A stretch of DNA of 5,471 nt, taken from positions 1-5,471 of the forward strand of contig JAICTW010000230.1 in assembly GCA_025936195.1 (NCBI GenBank), given 5' to 3'. A program made the translations under genes and the position numbers. Source of the DNA: Flavisolibacter sp. (GTDB lineage Bacteria; Bacteroidota; Bacteroidia; Chitinophagales; Chitinophagaceae). Under the pieces are notes generated by a model, which saw nothing but the letters and a program-made list of their open reading frames with translations, was not told the origin of the DNA and ran no database searches. Below, piece by piece: positions 1-5,471 of the stretch (positions are counted from its first letter, which is position 1; the number at the start of each line of letters is the position of its first letter).

Positions 1-1260
1 CATATAAGCCGCAGAAAGGATAATCGCAAGGATCGCAAATACGGTGAAAACAATCCGGTAGTCACTAAAGGCACTCCAAATTCCATTGAACATTAAAAAC
101 TCTCCAATAAAGCCATTGGTCAAAGGCAGCGCAATATTGGCCAAAGAAACAATCACCAGCAAAGTAGTTAGTGCCGGAGCTTTCTGCGCCATGCCTCCCA
201 GTTGCGAAAGCTTTCTTGTTCCGAATTGTCTTTCGATCAGTTCAACAACGATCCACAATCCAATAATATTAATTCCATGATTGAACATTTGTATCATTAC
301 TCCATTCATGGCTGTTGCATTTTCGGAGAATACAGCCATTACCATCAATCCCATGTGCGCAATGGAGGAGTAGGCGATCAAACGTTTGAAATCATCCTGC
401 CGCAAGGCAATTATGGAGGCGTAAACAATTCCAATCACCGCCATGCTCATAGCTACATCACCCCAGGCATGAACAGCCGAAGGCATAATGGGCCACACCC
501 AACGGATCAAACCAAACAAACCCATTTTTACCATAATACCACTTAACACCATAGTTACTGAAGTTGGCGATTGTTCGTAGGTATCAGGCTGCCATGTGTG
601 AAATGGGAATACAGGCATCTTTACAGCAAAAGCAATGAACATCAACCAGAACAACCAGCTTTGTGTATTGGCCGATAATTTCAAAGCATAAAAGGACTGC
701 ATGGAGAAGGAATGGTCCGGCGTTTGAAAATACAGGTACAACAAACCCACCAGCATCAACACCGAAGCAGTGAATGTGTACACAAAAAATTTGAAGGTCA
801 CTGCAATTCTTCTCTCGCCTCCCCAACCTGAACACAAGAAGTAAACAGGCACTAATGTCAGTTCCCAAAAGAAATAAAATAATAGTGCGTCTGTTGCTAT
901 AAACACTCCCATTAAACCTGCCTGAGTTAACAACATTAATCCAAAGAAATTATTGGGCTTTCTATAGCTTGTTTTCCAGGTGGCAATAAAAATAACAGGA
1001 TAGGCGATGGCAGTTAACAGCGTAAGAATCTGCGATAAACCGTCCAGCTTTAACGAAAAAGAACTTCCAAGGCTTCCCAGCCATTGTGCAGAAAAATTTA
1101 ATTGATCTGCAGATTTAATAAATGTGTTGGAAGCAACGGAAAGGAATAAAGCGATCAGTGAAATCACTAAAGACCATACACGGACAGCTTTATCATTCTT
1201 TACAAAGAACGATAGCAAACCGCCGATCAATGGAACCAAAAACAATAAAAAAACGATCAT
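1..1260 (-). CDS. nuoM: NADH-quinone oxidoreductase subunit M (NuoM), 3' end cut off by the window
   Basis: This is an antiporter-like membrane subunit of complex I that forms one proton channel of the membrane arm. The frame is open for 420 codons from the ATG at 1260 to base 1; E. coli NuoM has 509 residues, so roughly 60-80 C-terminal residues probably lie outside the window. An in-frame TGA at 1269-1267 fixes ATG 1260 as the start. Residues seen that match known functional positions are Glu133 in FFWELTLVP (E. coli Glu144), Lys214 in FAVKMPVFPFHTWQPD (Lys234), Lys245 in IMVKMGLFG (Lys265), His302 in SSIAHMG, His328 in FNHGIN, and Glu387 in NGFIGEF (Glu407). The protein is hydrophobic throughout, with many transmembrane helices. 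It follows nuoL after 62 bp. NuoN is the main alternative, but the position after nuoL and the FFWELTLVP motif favour NuoM. Nothing looks damaged. Confidence 0.97.
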   Translation of the reverse strand, partial: MIVFLLFLVPLIGGLLSFFVKNDKAVRVWSLVISLIALFLSVASNTFIKSADQLNFSAQWLGSLGSSFSLKLDGLSQILTLLTAIAYPVIFIATWKTSYRKPNNFFGLMLLTQAGLMGVFIATDALLFYFFWELTLVPVYFLCSGWGGERRIAVTFKFFVYTFTASVLMLVGLLYLYFQTPDHSFSMQSFYALKLSANTQSWLFWLMFIAFAVKMPVFPFHTWQPDTYEQSPTSVTMVLSGIMVKMGLFGLIRWVWPIMPSAVHAWGDVAMSMAVIGIVYASIIALRQDDFKRLIAYSSIAHMGLMVMAVFSENATAMNGVMIQMFNHGINIIGLWIVVELIERQFGTRKLSQLGGMAQKAPALTTLLVIVSLANIALPLTNGFIGEFLMFNGIWSAFSDYRIVFTVFAILAIILSAAYM

Positions 1261-1322
1261 AAAAAATCAATGTAAAAGTCAAAATGCAAAACGGCTTTCC
1301 TTTTTACATTCTTCATTTTTAA
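1261..1322. other. nuoL-nuoM spacer, with a copy of the TTTTGACTTTTA motif
   Basis: This is a 62-bp A/T-rich gap. Read on the minus strand it contains TTTTGACTTTTA at 1285-1274, the same 12-mer found twice in front of nuoL. No Shine-Dalgarno sequence lies at the usual distance from the nuoM ATG; an AAAAGGAAA stretch lies too far upstream (about 35 nt) to serve it. A 19-codon ATG-initiated frame (1316-1257 with its stop) overlaps the nuoM start as ATGA. No terminator-like hairpin was seen, so nuoL and nuoM are probably co-transcribed. Confidence 0.5.
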
Positions 1323-3233
1323 TTATTTCCTCAAAAAGAACTCGATCACAAAAAATATAACCATGCTAATCACCATTAGCAACACATAACTTCCTACCTG
1401 TCCACTTTGCAGCCAACGCAATTGACGGCCACTATAATTCACCAATCTTCCCACACCATTTACTAAGGCATCAATCCCACTTTTCTCCAAAGTGTTGTTG
1501 GCAAATGCTCCTAATTTATTGATTGGCTTTACCACAATGCCCTGATACAATTCATCTACATACCATTTGTTCTGCAGAACTTTTCCAAATGCACCAAGCT
1601 GTTCTTCTTTATAATTCTTGTATCGCAACCATGCAATAACAATGGCAACGATGGCAATCACCGTAGTTAATCCCATCAGCAACCATTCCGTTGAATGGCT
1701 AACCGTTGTTTCTACATTAGGAACTACCGGAGATAAAAATTGAGTTAACTTCTCTCCTCCTTTAGTAAATACTTCAGGAACATTTATAAATCCACCAATG
1801 ATGGAAAGAATGGCAAGAACAATTAAAGGAATGGTCATTGCCGCAGGACTTTCATGCACATGATGTCTTTGTTCCTCTGTTCCTCTGAATGTTCCAAAGA
1901 AGGTGATGTACAACAAACGGAACATATAGAAAGCTGTTAATCCCGCAGTTAACAATCCAATGATGTATAAAATTTTGTTGTGCTCAAATGCGGCAAGTAA
2001 AATCGAATCTTTTGAAAAGAATCCAGAGAAAGGAACAATACCGGCAATGGCCAAACACCCGACCAGAAATGTCCAATACGTAATGGGCAATTTCTTTTTT
2101 AATCCGCCCATAAAGCGAATATCCTGTTGTCCGCTCATGGCATGAATTACAGAACCGGAACCAAGGAATAACAAAGCTTTGAAGAAAGCATGCGTCATTA
2201 CATGGAATACAGCCGCAACATAAGCGCCGCTTCCTAATGCAAGGAACATGTAACCTAACTGACTTACCGTTGAATAAGCCAGCACTTTTTTAATATCATT
2301 CTGCCGAAGCGCAATGGTTGCAGCAAACAAAGCAGTTGCGGCACCAATGATAGCAACAATATTCATTGTCAACGGAGCAGCAGAATATAAAACATTGCTT
2401 CGTGCAATCATGTAAATACCTGCTGTTACCATGGTTGCCGCGTGGATCAATGCAGATACCGGAGTGGGACCAGCCATAGCATCGGGCAACCAGGTGTATA
2501 AAGGAATTTGAGCACTTTTACCGGTGGCACCCAAAAACAAAAGAAGCGTAATTCCAATTAAATCTCCTGAAGAAAAATTATTGGTTGCTGCAAATACATC
2601 AGTGAAATTGGTAGAATGCACTTTTGAAACGATCCAAAAGATCGCCAATAAAAATCCCGCATCCCCAATGCGGTTCATTACAAAAGCCTTGTTTGCTGCT
2701 TTGGTATTATTTACATCTTTAAACCAATAACCGATCAATAAATACGAACACAAACCAACACCTTCCCAGCCAATGAACATGATGACATAGTTGGCTCCCA
2801 TCACCAACAACAACATGGAGAACACAAAGAGATTGAGGTAAGAAAAATATCTTCCGAAATGTTCTCGCTTTTCCTCATGCATGTACGCAGTGGAATACAC
2901 ATGAATCAAAAAACCAACTCCGGTAATGATCAAAAGAAAAATTCCCGACAATTGATCAATTTGAAAGGCAAAAGGGATTTTTAAAGAAGGAATATTAATA
3001 AAATCAAAATAGCGGACAACGGGTTCAGAAAGGATTCTCGCATTCTCTGAAATTTGTTGTCCGGTCAATTCGTCAAGCCTGAAGAAAACCATCAAGCTAA
3101 GAATAAAAGAAGCCAGCACCGTTCCGCTTCCTATGATGCTAACAATGCTTTTCGATAAATATTTTCGTCCCAATCCATTGATCAAAAAACCAATGAAGGG
3201 AAGAAGCGGAATTAAGAAAATTAAGTTCTTCAT
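1323..3233 (-). CDS. nuoL: NADH-quinone oxidoreductase subunit L (NuoL)
   Basis: This is the distal antiporter-like subunit of complex I, with its own proton channel and a long lateral helix that runs along the membrane arm. I take ATG 3233 as the start (636 residues, beginning MKNLIFLIPLLPFIG). A TTG six codons upstream is also open, but it lies inside a repeat and is less likely. Visible key residues are Glu157 in GWEGVGLCSYLLIGYW (E. coli Glu144), Lys239 in GATGKSAQIPLYTWLPDAMA (Lys229), His264 in SALIHAATM (His254), His344, His348 and Lys352 in FHVMTHAFFKALLF (His334, His338, Lys342), and Lys408-Asp409 in GFFSKDSIL (Lys399-Asp400). After about residue 540 comes the amphipathic lateral helix, with WYVDELYQGIVVKPINKLG at about 557-575, and then a last membrane helix at about 614-634. 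The length fits the family (613 in E. coli). The gene ends with TAA at 1325-1323. Confidence 0.98.
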   Translation of the reverse strand: MKNLIFLIPLLPFIGFLINGLGRKYLSKSIVSIIGSGTVLASFILSLMVFFRLDELTGQQISENARILSEPVVRYFDFINIPSLKIPFAFQIDQLSGIFLLIITGVGFLIHVYSTAYMHEEKREHFGRYFSYLNLFVFSMLLLVMGANYVIMFIGWEGVGLCSYLLIGYWFKDVNNTKAANKAFVMNRIGDAGFLLAIFWIVSKVHSTNFTDVFAATNNFSSGDLIGITLLLFLGATGKSAQIPLYTWLPDAMAGPTPVSALIHAATMVTAGIYMIARSNVLYSAAPLTMNIVAIIGAATALFAATIALRQNDIKKVLAYSTVSQLGYMFLALGSGAYVAAVFHVMTHAFFKALLFLGSGSVIHAMSGQQDIRFMGGLKKKLPITYWTFLVGCLAIAGIVPFSGFFSKDSILLAAFEHNKILYIIGLLTAGLTAFYMFRLLYITFFGTFRGTEEQRHHVHESPAAMTIPLIVLAILSIIGGFINVPEVFTKGGEKLTQFLSPVVPNVETTVSHSTEWLLMGLTTVIAIVAIVIAWLRYKNYKEEQLGAFGKVLQNKWYVDELYQGIVVKPINKLGAFANNTLEKSGIDALVNGVGRLVNYSGRQLRWLQSGQVGSYVLLMVISMVIFFVIEFFLRK

Positions 3234-3239
3234 AAAGAA

Positions 3240-3267
3240 GTTAAAAGTCAAAAGTTAAAAGTCAAAA
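3240..3267. repeat. Tandem 14-bp direct repeat just upstream of nuoL
   Basis: Two perfect, abutting copies of GTTAAAAGTCAAAA lie at 3240-3253 and 3254-3267 (TTTTGACTTTTAAC on the coding strand), ending seven bases before the nuoL start codon. The first 12 bases of the minus-strand unit recur upstream of nuoM. The composition resembles ACTTTTGAC-type A/T-rich repeats that I recall as common between Bacteroidota genes; that is memory, not a search. The repeat displaces any Shine-Dalgarno sequence, and none is visible for nuoL. The rest of the 88-bp nuoK-nuoL spacer is A/T-rich with no clear hairpin terminator. Confidence 0.8.
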
Positions 3268-3321
3268 CTTCAATTGCACGGCCCGAACAGTTTTTAGTTT
3301 TCACTTTTAAGTTTCGAATTT

Positions 3322-3651
3322 TTAGTGTTTTAGTCTGTTCAAAAAGTTGACATCAACCGAATGTGTATTGCGGTAGAGCATCACAATGATGGCCAGGCCA
3401 ACACTCACTTCTGCTGCAGCAACTACCATGATGAAAAACACGAATAATTGTCCGTCGCTTCCGGCAGTAATATCTCTTGCTGCATTGGCCAGGTGATGCA
3501 TTTTTGAAAAGGCCACCAGCAATAAGTTCACCGCATTCAGCATTAGCTCAATACACATAAATATGATGATGGCATTACGGCGTGTGAGCACACCAATAAT
3601 GCCGATAACAAACAGCGCAATGGAAAGAAATATGTAATAGTTAATTGGCAT
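3322..3651 (-). CDS. nuoK: NADH-quinone oxidoreductase subunit K (NuoK)
   Basis: This is a small membrane subunit of complex I, homologous to MrpC and mitochondrial ND4L. It sits between NuoJ and the antiporter-like subunits and carries part of the central chain of charged residues. I choose ATG 3651 (109 residues, beginning MPINYYIF) over an in-frame TTG two codons upstream. Three transmembrane helices are apparent. Glu35 in [13 protein letters not shown] and Glu81 in [12 protein letters not shown] correspond to E. coli Glu36 and Glu72, the two buried glutamates important for proton pumping. An Arg-Arg pair at 24-25 (VLTRRNAII) matches the conserved loop. The protein is about nine residues longer than in E. 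coli, mainly in the loop between helices 2 and 3 ([19 protein letters not shown]). No Shine-Dalgarno sequence is seen. Unusually, 403 bp separate it from nuoJ. It ends with TAA at 3324-3322. Confidence 0.97.
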   Translation of the reverse strand: MPINYYIFLSIALFVIGIIGVLTRRNAIIIFMCIELMLNAVNLLLVAFSKMHHLANAARDITAGSDGQLFVFFIMVVAAAEVSVGLAIIVMLYRNTHSVDVNFLNRLKH

Positions 3652-3654
3652 AGT

Positions 3655-3686
3655 CAATTTGACAATTCAATAATGCAACAATTTGA
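3655..3686. repeat. CAATTTGA direct repeat upstream of nuoK
   Basis: CAATTTGA occurs at 3655-3662 and again at 3679-3686, 24 bp apart, in the A/T-rich stretch just before the nuoK start; the second copy continues as AAATGA. The pattern resembles the AATTTGAAAATG-type intergenic repeats that I recall from Bacteroidota genomes, but two 8-mers in A/T-rich DNA could also be chance. Its role is unknown. Confidence 0.4.
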
Positions 3687-3735
3687 AAATGATTTTTTTA
3701 TTTCAAACTATCACTACGGTTTTTATTTAACTCTT

Positions 3736-3751
3736 ATGTAGTCATCTACAT
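3736..3751. other. Small perfect hairpin inside the left arm of the palindrome
   Basis: ATGTAG (3736-3741) and CTACAT (3746-3751) form a 6-bp stem closed by TCAT. It competes with the long pairing between the two arms, since ATGTAGTCA is also the best-conserved part of the outer inverted repeat. No U-run follows on either strand, so it does not look like an intrinsic terminator. Confidence 0.4.
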
Positions 3752-3863
3752 TACTACATTCAACTTCTCTTGCGTCGCACTCTTGTACGTTCGGTAATTC
3801 TATTCAGCATCTTCGACGTTCACTACTGCTTTATCATCTCTCAATCACTTGTTTCTAAATGTC

Positions 3864-3907
3864 GCTCCTAACGCTTGCGCCAAAGCTTCAGCGTCGGCGC
3901 ACGGAGC
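3864..3907. other. GC-rich centre of the palindrome with nested inverted repeats
   Basis: This core is clearly richer in G and C than the flanking spacer. On the main symmetry axis, GCTCC (3864-3868) pairs with GGAGC (3903-3907), CGC (3872-3874) with GCG (3897-3899), CGC (3878-3880) with GCG (3891-3893), and AAGCTT (3883-3888) with itself. Alternative short stems are also possible: ACGCT 3871-3875 with AGCGT 3890-3894, and GCGCC 3877-3881 with GGCGC 3896-3900. Such a core could form the tip of a long RNA or DNA hairpin. No function can be assigned. Confidence 0.5.
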
Positions 3908-4054
3908 TCTACGCCTTTGCTGCTTTGAAATCTACAATTCTTATGATGACACTTCCATAATGCTCAACAGAATTCAGAACCTTGAAGTGAGTGACACAAC
4001 AGACGATGAATAGTAGCAATCAAGCTGACTACATAATTGTTTAAAGAACTAACG

Positions 4055-4636
4055 TTACACAATGCTGTTGATGCCCATCGCATCTCTGGTTTCATTTGCT
4101 CTTTTTGCTTCCTTCTCCACCGATTTCTCTGCAGGAGTTTTTTCATCCCTCTTGCCAATCACCACAGCACCAACCATGGCACTCAAAAATAAAATGGAAC
4201 TTAATTCAAATGGAACTACATACTCTTTGAATAAAACCTTTCCCAGATTTTGGATCAATCCAATGTCACCCGTTCCTAATTCGGTCATATTTTTCTCGGT
4301 ATGGCGCAAGGCTGCAACCAACACTAACAACAAACTCCCTCCCGCAACTGCACCGGCAAGCTTGAGCCATTTATTTTTTTGCGGCTCTGTCTCCTTGTTC
4401 AAATTCATCAGCATGATCACAAACAGGAACAATACCATGATGGCACCTGCGTACACAATGATGTTGACAATGGCGAGGAATTGCGCATTCAATAAAATAT
4501 AATGTCCGGAAATGGTAAAGAAAGTAACGATCAGCCAAAGCACACTATATACAGGGTTCTTGCTGATAACCATCATTACTGCACTGAACAGCGCAATAAC
4601 GGAGAGAACCCAAAACAATATTTCTGTTATATTCAT
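4055..4636 (-). CDS. nuoJ: NADH-quinone oxidoreductase subunit J (NuoJ)
   Basis: This is a membrane subunit of complex I, the counterpart of mitochondrial ND6. It lies between the quinone-site subunit NuoH and NuoK, and its third helix with a pi-bulge is thought to take part in coupling. The protein has 193 residues (184 in E. coli) and about five transmembrane helices at roughly 5-24, 29-49, 54-79, 92-110 and 142-161. The family signature NIIVYAGAIMVLFLFVIMLMN is at 58-78, with the conserved Tyr62 and the Gly64 region. A charged, probably cytoplasmic tail follows (GKRDEKTPAEKSVEKEAK, about 161-178). ATG 4636 is 19 bp after the nuoI stop, with only a weak AAGA before it, so translation may be coupled to nuoI. 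Its TAA (4057-4055) lies about 10 bp from the edge of the palindromic element, so the insertion spared the gene. Confidence 0.97.
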   Translation of the reverse strand: MNITEILFWVLSVIALFSAVMMVISKNPVYSVLWLIVTFFTISGHYILLNAQFLAIVNIIVYAGAIMVLFLFVIMLMNLNKETEPQKNKWLKLAGAVAGGSLLLVLVAALRHTEKNMTELGTGDIGLIQNLGKVLFKEYVVPFELSSILFLSAMVGAVVIGKRDEKTPAEKSVEKEAKRANETRDAMGINSIV

Positions 4637-4655
4637 TCTTGCAGTTGGTGTTCTT

Positions 4656-5204
4656 TTATTTTATTTCCTTGCCAATGGTTCCTTTTGCTTTGGCATATTC
4701 TTCGGGTTGTGTAACGGGATTTGGTATCAGCAAATCTTCCTTGCCATAAATAAAACCTTTGCGTGCGTAATTTGACGGCGCAAAAGTTTGTGTTAAGTAA
4801 ATCGCATCTTTCGGACATGCTTCTTCACAGAATCCACAAAAAATGCAGCGCAACATATTGATCTCATATTTGGCTGCATACTTTTCTTCACGATATAAAT
4901 GTTCTTCACCAGGCTGGCGTTCCGCAGCTTCCATGGTTATAGCTTCTGCAGGACAGGCAACGGCACATAAACCACAGGCTGTGCATCTTTCACGGCCTTC
5001 CTCATCCCTGTTTAATATTTGAACCCCTCTGAACACAGAAGAGAATGTTCTCTTTTGCTCGGGATATTTTATAGTGGGTTTCTTTTTAAAGAAGTGGCTC
5101 ATGGTAATGCCCATGCCTTTTGCAATAGCAGGCAGGTACATTTTTTCCCAAACCGTCATAGGCTTGCGCTCCACCTGCATTTTTCTGTTTGTTAATGATT
5201 GCAT
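4656..5204 (-). CDS. nuoI: NADH-quinone oxidoreductase subunit I (NuoI), 2x[4Fe-4S] ferredoxin-type
   Basis: This is the peripheral-arm subunit of complex I, equivalent to mitochondrial TYKY. It carries clusters N6a and N6b and passes electrons from NuoG toward NuoB and the quinone site. It has 182 residues (180 in E. coli). Two ferredoxin motifs are intact: Cys74, Cys77, Cys80 and Cys84 (CTACGLCAVACP) and Cys120, Cys123, Cys126 and Cys130 (CIFCGFCEEACP). By the usual ferredoxin scheme the last Cys of each motif ligates the other cluster. The amphipathic N-terminal part (about 18-60, with KYPEQKRTFSSVFRG at 46-60) matches the family region that anchors the subunit to the membrane. The start ATG 5204 is supported by AAAGGA eight bases upstream; Met9 and Met16 are less likely. 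The gene follows nuoH after 73 bp and precedes nuoJ by 19 bp. Confidence 0.98.
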   Translation of the reverse strand: MQSLTNRKMQVERKPMTVWEKMYLPAIAKGMGITMSHFFKKKPTIKYPEQKRTFSSVFRGVQILNRDEEGRERCTACGLCAVACPAEAITMEAAERQPGEEHLYREEKYAAKYEINMLRCIFCGFCEEACPKDAIYLTQTFAPSNYARKGFIYGKEDLLIPNPVTQPEEYAKAKGTIGKEIK

Positions 5205-5212
5205 CTCAAAAA

Positions 5213-5218
5213 TCCTTT
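5213..5218 (-). promoter_or_regulatory. Ribosome binding site of nuoI
   Basis: The coding strand reads AAAGGA here, followed by eight bases and then ATG. It is the only convincing Shine-Dalgarno sequence among the five starts in the window, and it decides the nuoI start. Confidence 0.6.
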
Positions 5219-5232
5219 CACTTTTAACGGCG

Positions 5233-5240
5233 CAAATTTA
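5233..5240 (-). promoter_or_regulatory. Possible Bacteroidota-type -7 element upstream of nuoI
   Basis: The coding strand reads TAAATTTG, an exact match to the TAnnTTTG -7 consensus of Bacteroidota housekeeping promoters, 28 bases before the nuoI ATG. A -33 TTTG at the usual 19-base spacing is not present (GACA is there instead), so this could be chance or a weak internal promoter. The site is flanked by a 5-bp inverted repeat, AACGG (5226-5230) and CCGTT (5242-5246). I found no other TAnnTTTG match in the spacers of the window. Confidence 0.25.
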
Positions 5241-5277
5241 ACCGTTTTATATTAGGGTTTGTCTTTAAACAATTTGT

Positions 5278-5471
5278 TTATTTATGCAGCAGTAAAACCA
5301 CCACAGCTGTAATAAGCATATTCACCAAAGCCAGCGGCAACAAGCCTTTCCAGCCAAGATTCATCAACTGGTCATAACGGAAACGCGGAATCGTCCAACG
5401 AATCCACATGAAAATGAAAATAAAAATCACCGCTTTGAGCATCAGCACAGCAAATCCAATAACACCAACCC
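5278..5471 (-). CDS. nuoH: NADH-quinone oxidoreductase subunit H (NuoH), C-terminal end only
   Basis: This is the 3' end of the gene for the membrane subunit that forms much of the quinone-binding chamber, the counterpart of mitochondrial ND1. The window keeps 63 codons plus a TAA at 5280-5278; the rest lies beyond the right edge. The peptide contains [20 protein letters not shown] (residues 20-39 of the fragment), the very conserved RxTxPRxRYDQLMxxGW signature of NuoH, between two hydrophobic helices, the first beginning [14 protein letters not shown] and the last ending VVVLLLHK. It lies upstream of nuoI, as expected for a nuo operon. No truncation other than the window edge is seen. Confidence 0.96.
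   Translation of the reverse strand, partial: VGVIGFAVLMLKAVIFIFIFMWIRWTIPRFRYDQLMNLGWKGLLPLALVNMLITAVVVLLLHK

Larger units (their letters stand above)
3726..4045. mobile_element. MITE-like / fold-back palindromic element in the nuoJ-nuoK spacer
   Basis: About 320 bp form one large imperfect palindrome. The left outer arm (3726-3810) aligned to the reverse complement of the right outer arm (3960-4045) gives about 64 matches, 20 mismatches and 3 single-base gaps by hand. This includes a perfect 11-bp block, TTATGTAGTCA at 3734-3744 against TGACTACATAA at 4026-4036, and the block AATTCT..TT.AGCAT near the inner end. The next 50 and 49 bases of each side match poorly. The centre (3860-3911) pairs again, with GCTCC 3864-3868 against GGAGC 3903-3907 and AAGCTT 3883-3888 exactly on the axis. 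TTAA stands at both outer edges (3727-3730, 4041-4044), possibly a target duplication. There is no open reading frame of note, so a transposase would have to act in trans. The mobile origin is inference; the palindrome itself is seen directly. A structured RNA or attenuator is the alternative. Confidence 0.65.

Noticed and set aside
86..546. Plus-strand open frames opposite nuoM
   Set aside because: They lie antisense to the clear nuoM frame, are rich in His/Asn/Ser without family features, and look like reverse-strand shadows.
584..868. 94-codon minus-strand frame within nuoM
   Set aside because: It is out of frame with NuoM, which has all expected motifs across this stretch.
3234..3251. 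TTG start extending NuoL by six residues
   Set aside because: The upstream codons fall in the tandem repeat, and MKNLIFLIPLLP at the ATG is the typical NuoL N-terminus. The same reasoning applies to a TTG two codons before nuoK.
3240..3267. CRISPR-like or phase-variable repeat array
   Set aside because: There are only two abutting 14-bp copies with no spacers, and they are outside coding sequence.
3726..4045. Intrinsic transcription terminator
   Set aside because: The palindrome is very long and no T-tract follows it on either strand; on the minus strand it is followed by an A-rich run.
3964..4158. 64-codon minus-strand frame overlapping the end of nuoJ and the right arm of the palindrome
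   Set aside because: It is out of frame with nuoJ, has no recognisable domain, and half of it lies in the inverted repeat. It is not a transposase remnant that I can recognise.
4062..4502. 146-codon plus-strand frame opposite nuoJ
   Set aside because: It is antisense to a well-supported nuoJ, and its hydrophobic character only mirrors the nuoJ membrane helices.

Overview
The window holds six consecutive genes of the respiratory complex I (proton-translocating NADH:quinone oxidoreductase) operon, all on the minus strand. Reading right to left, that is in the direction of transcription, they are nuoH (3' end only), nuoI, nuoJ, nuoK, nuoL and nuoM (5' part only). This is the canonical nuoH-I-J-K-L-M order. 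The moderate-to-low GC content, the near absence of Shine-Dalgarno sequences except before nuoI, the A/T-rich spacers with ACTTTTGAC-like repeats, and the style of the NuoI and NuoL proteins suggest a member of the Bacteroidota, perhaps Chitinophagaceae or a relative. That assignment is inference from memory of the families, not a search result.

Layout: 1-1260 nuoM (420 codons, running off the left edge); 1261-1322 spacer; 1323-3233 nuoL; 3234-3321 spacer with a tandem 14-bp repeat; 3322-3651 nuoK; 3652-4054 an unusually long 403-bp spacer; 4055-4636 nuoJ; 4637-4655 spacer; 4656-5204 nuoI; 5205-5277 spacer with a good ribosome binding site and a possible promoter -7 element; 5278-5471 the end of nuoH. 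No gene looks broken, and every conserved charged residue or cysteine ligand I looked for is present.

The proteins form most of the membrane arm plus one connecting subunit. NuoI carries two [4Fe-4S] clusters that pass electrons toward the quinone site beside NuoH. NuoJ and NuoK link that site to the antiporter-like subunits NuoM and NuoL, which translocate protons.

The one unexpected thing is in the nuoJ-nuoK spacer. About 320 bp (3726-4045) form a single large imperfect palindrome centred on AAGCTT at 3883-3888. Its outer 85/86-base arms match at about 64 of 84 aligned positions by hand alignment. It has no open reading frame and is bracketed by TTAA. Removing it would leave a spacer of about 85 bp, the same size as the neighbouring ones. 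I read it as a MITE-like or fold-back insertion inside an essential-type operon. There is no sign of a defence system, CRISPR array, tRNA or rRNA.
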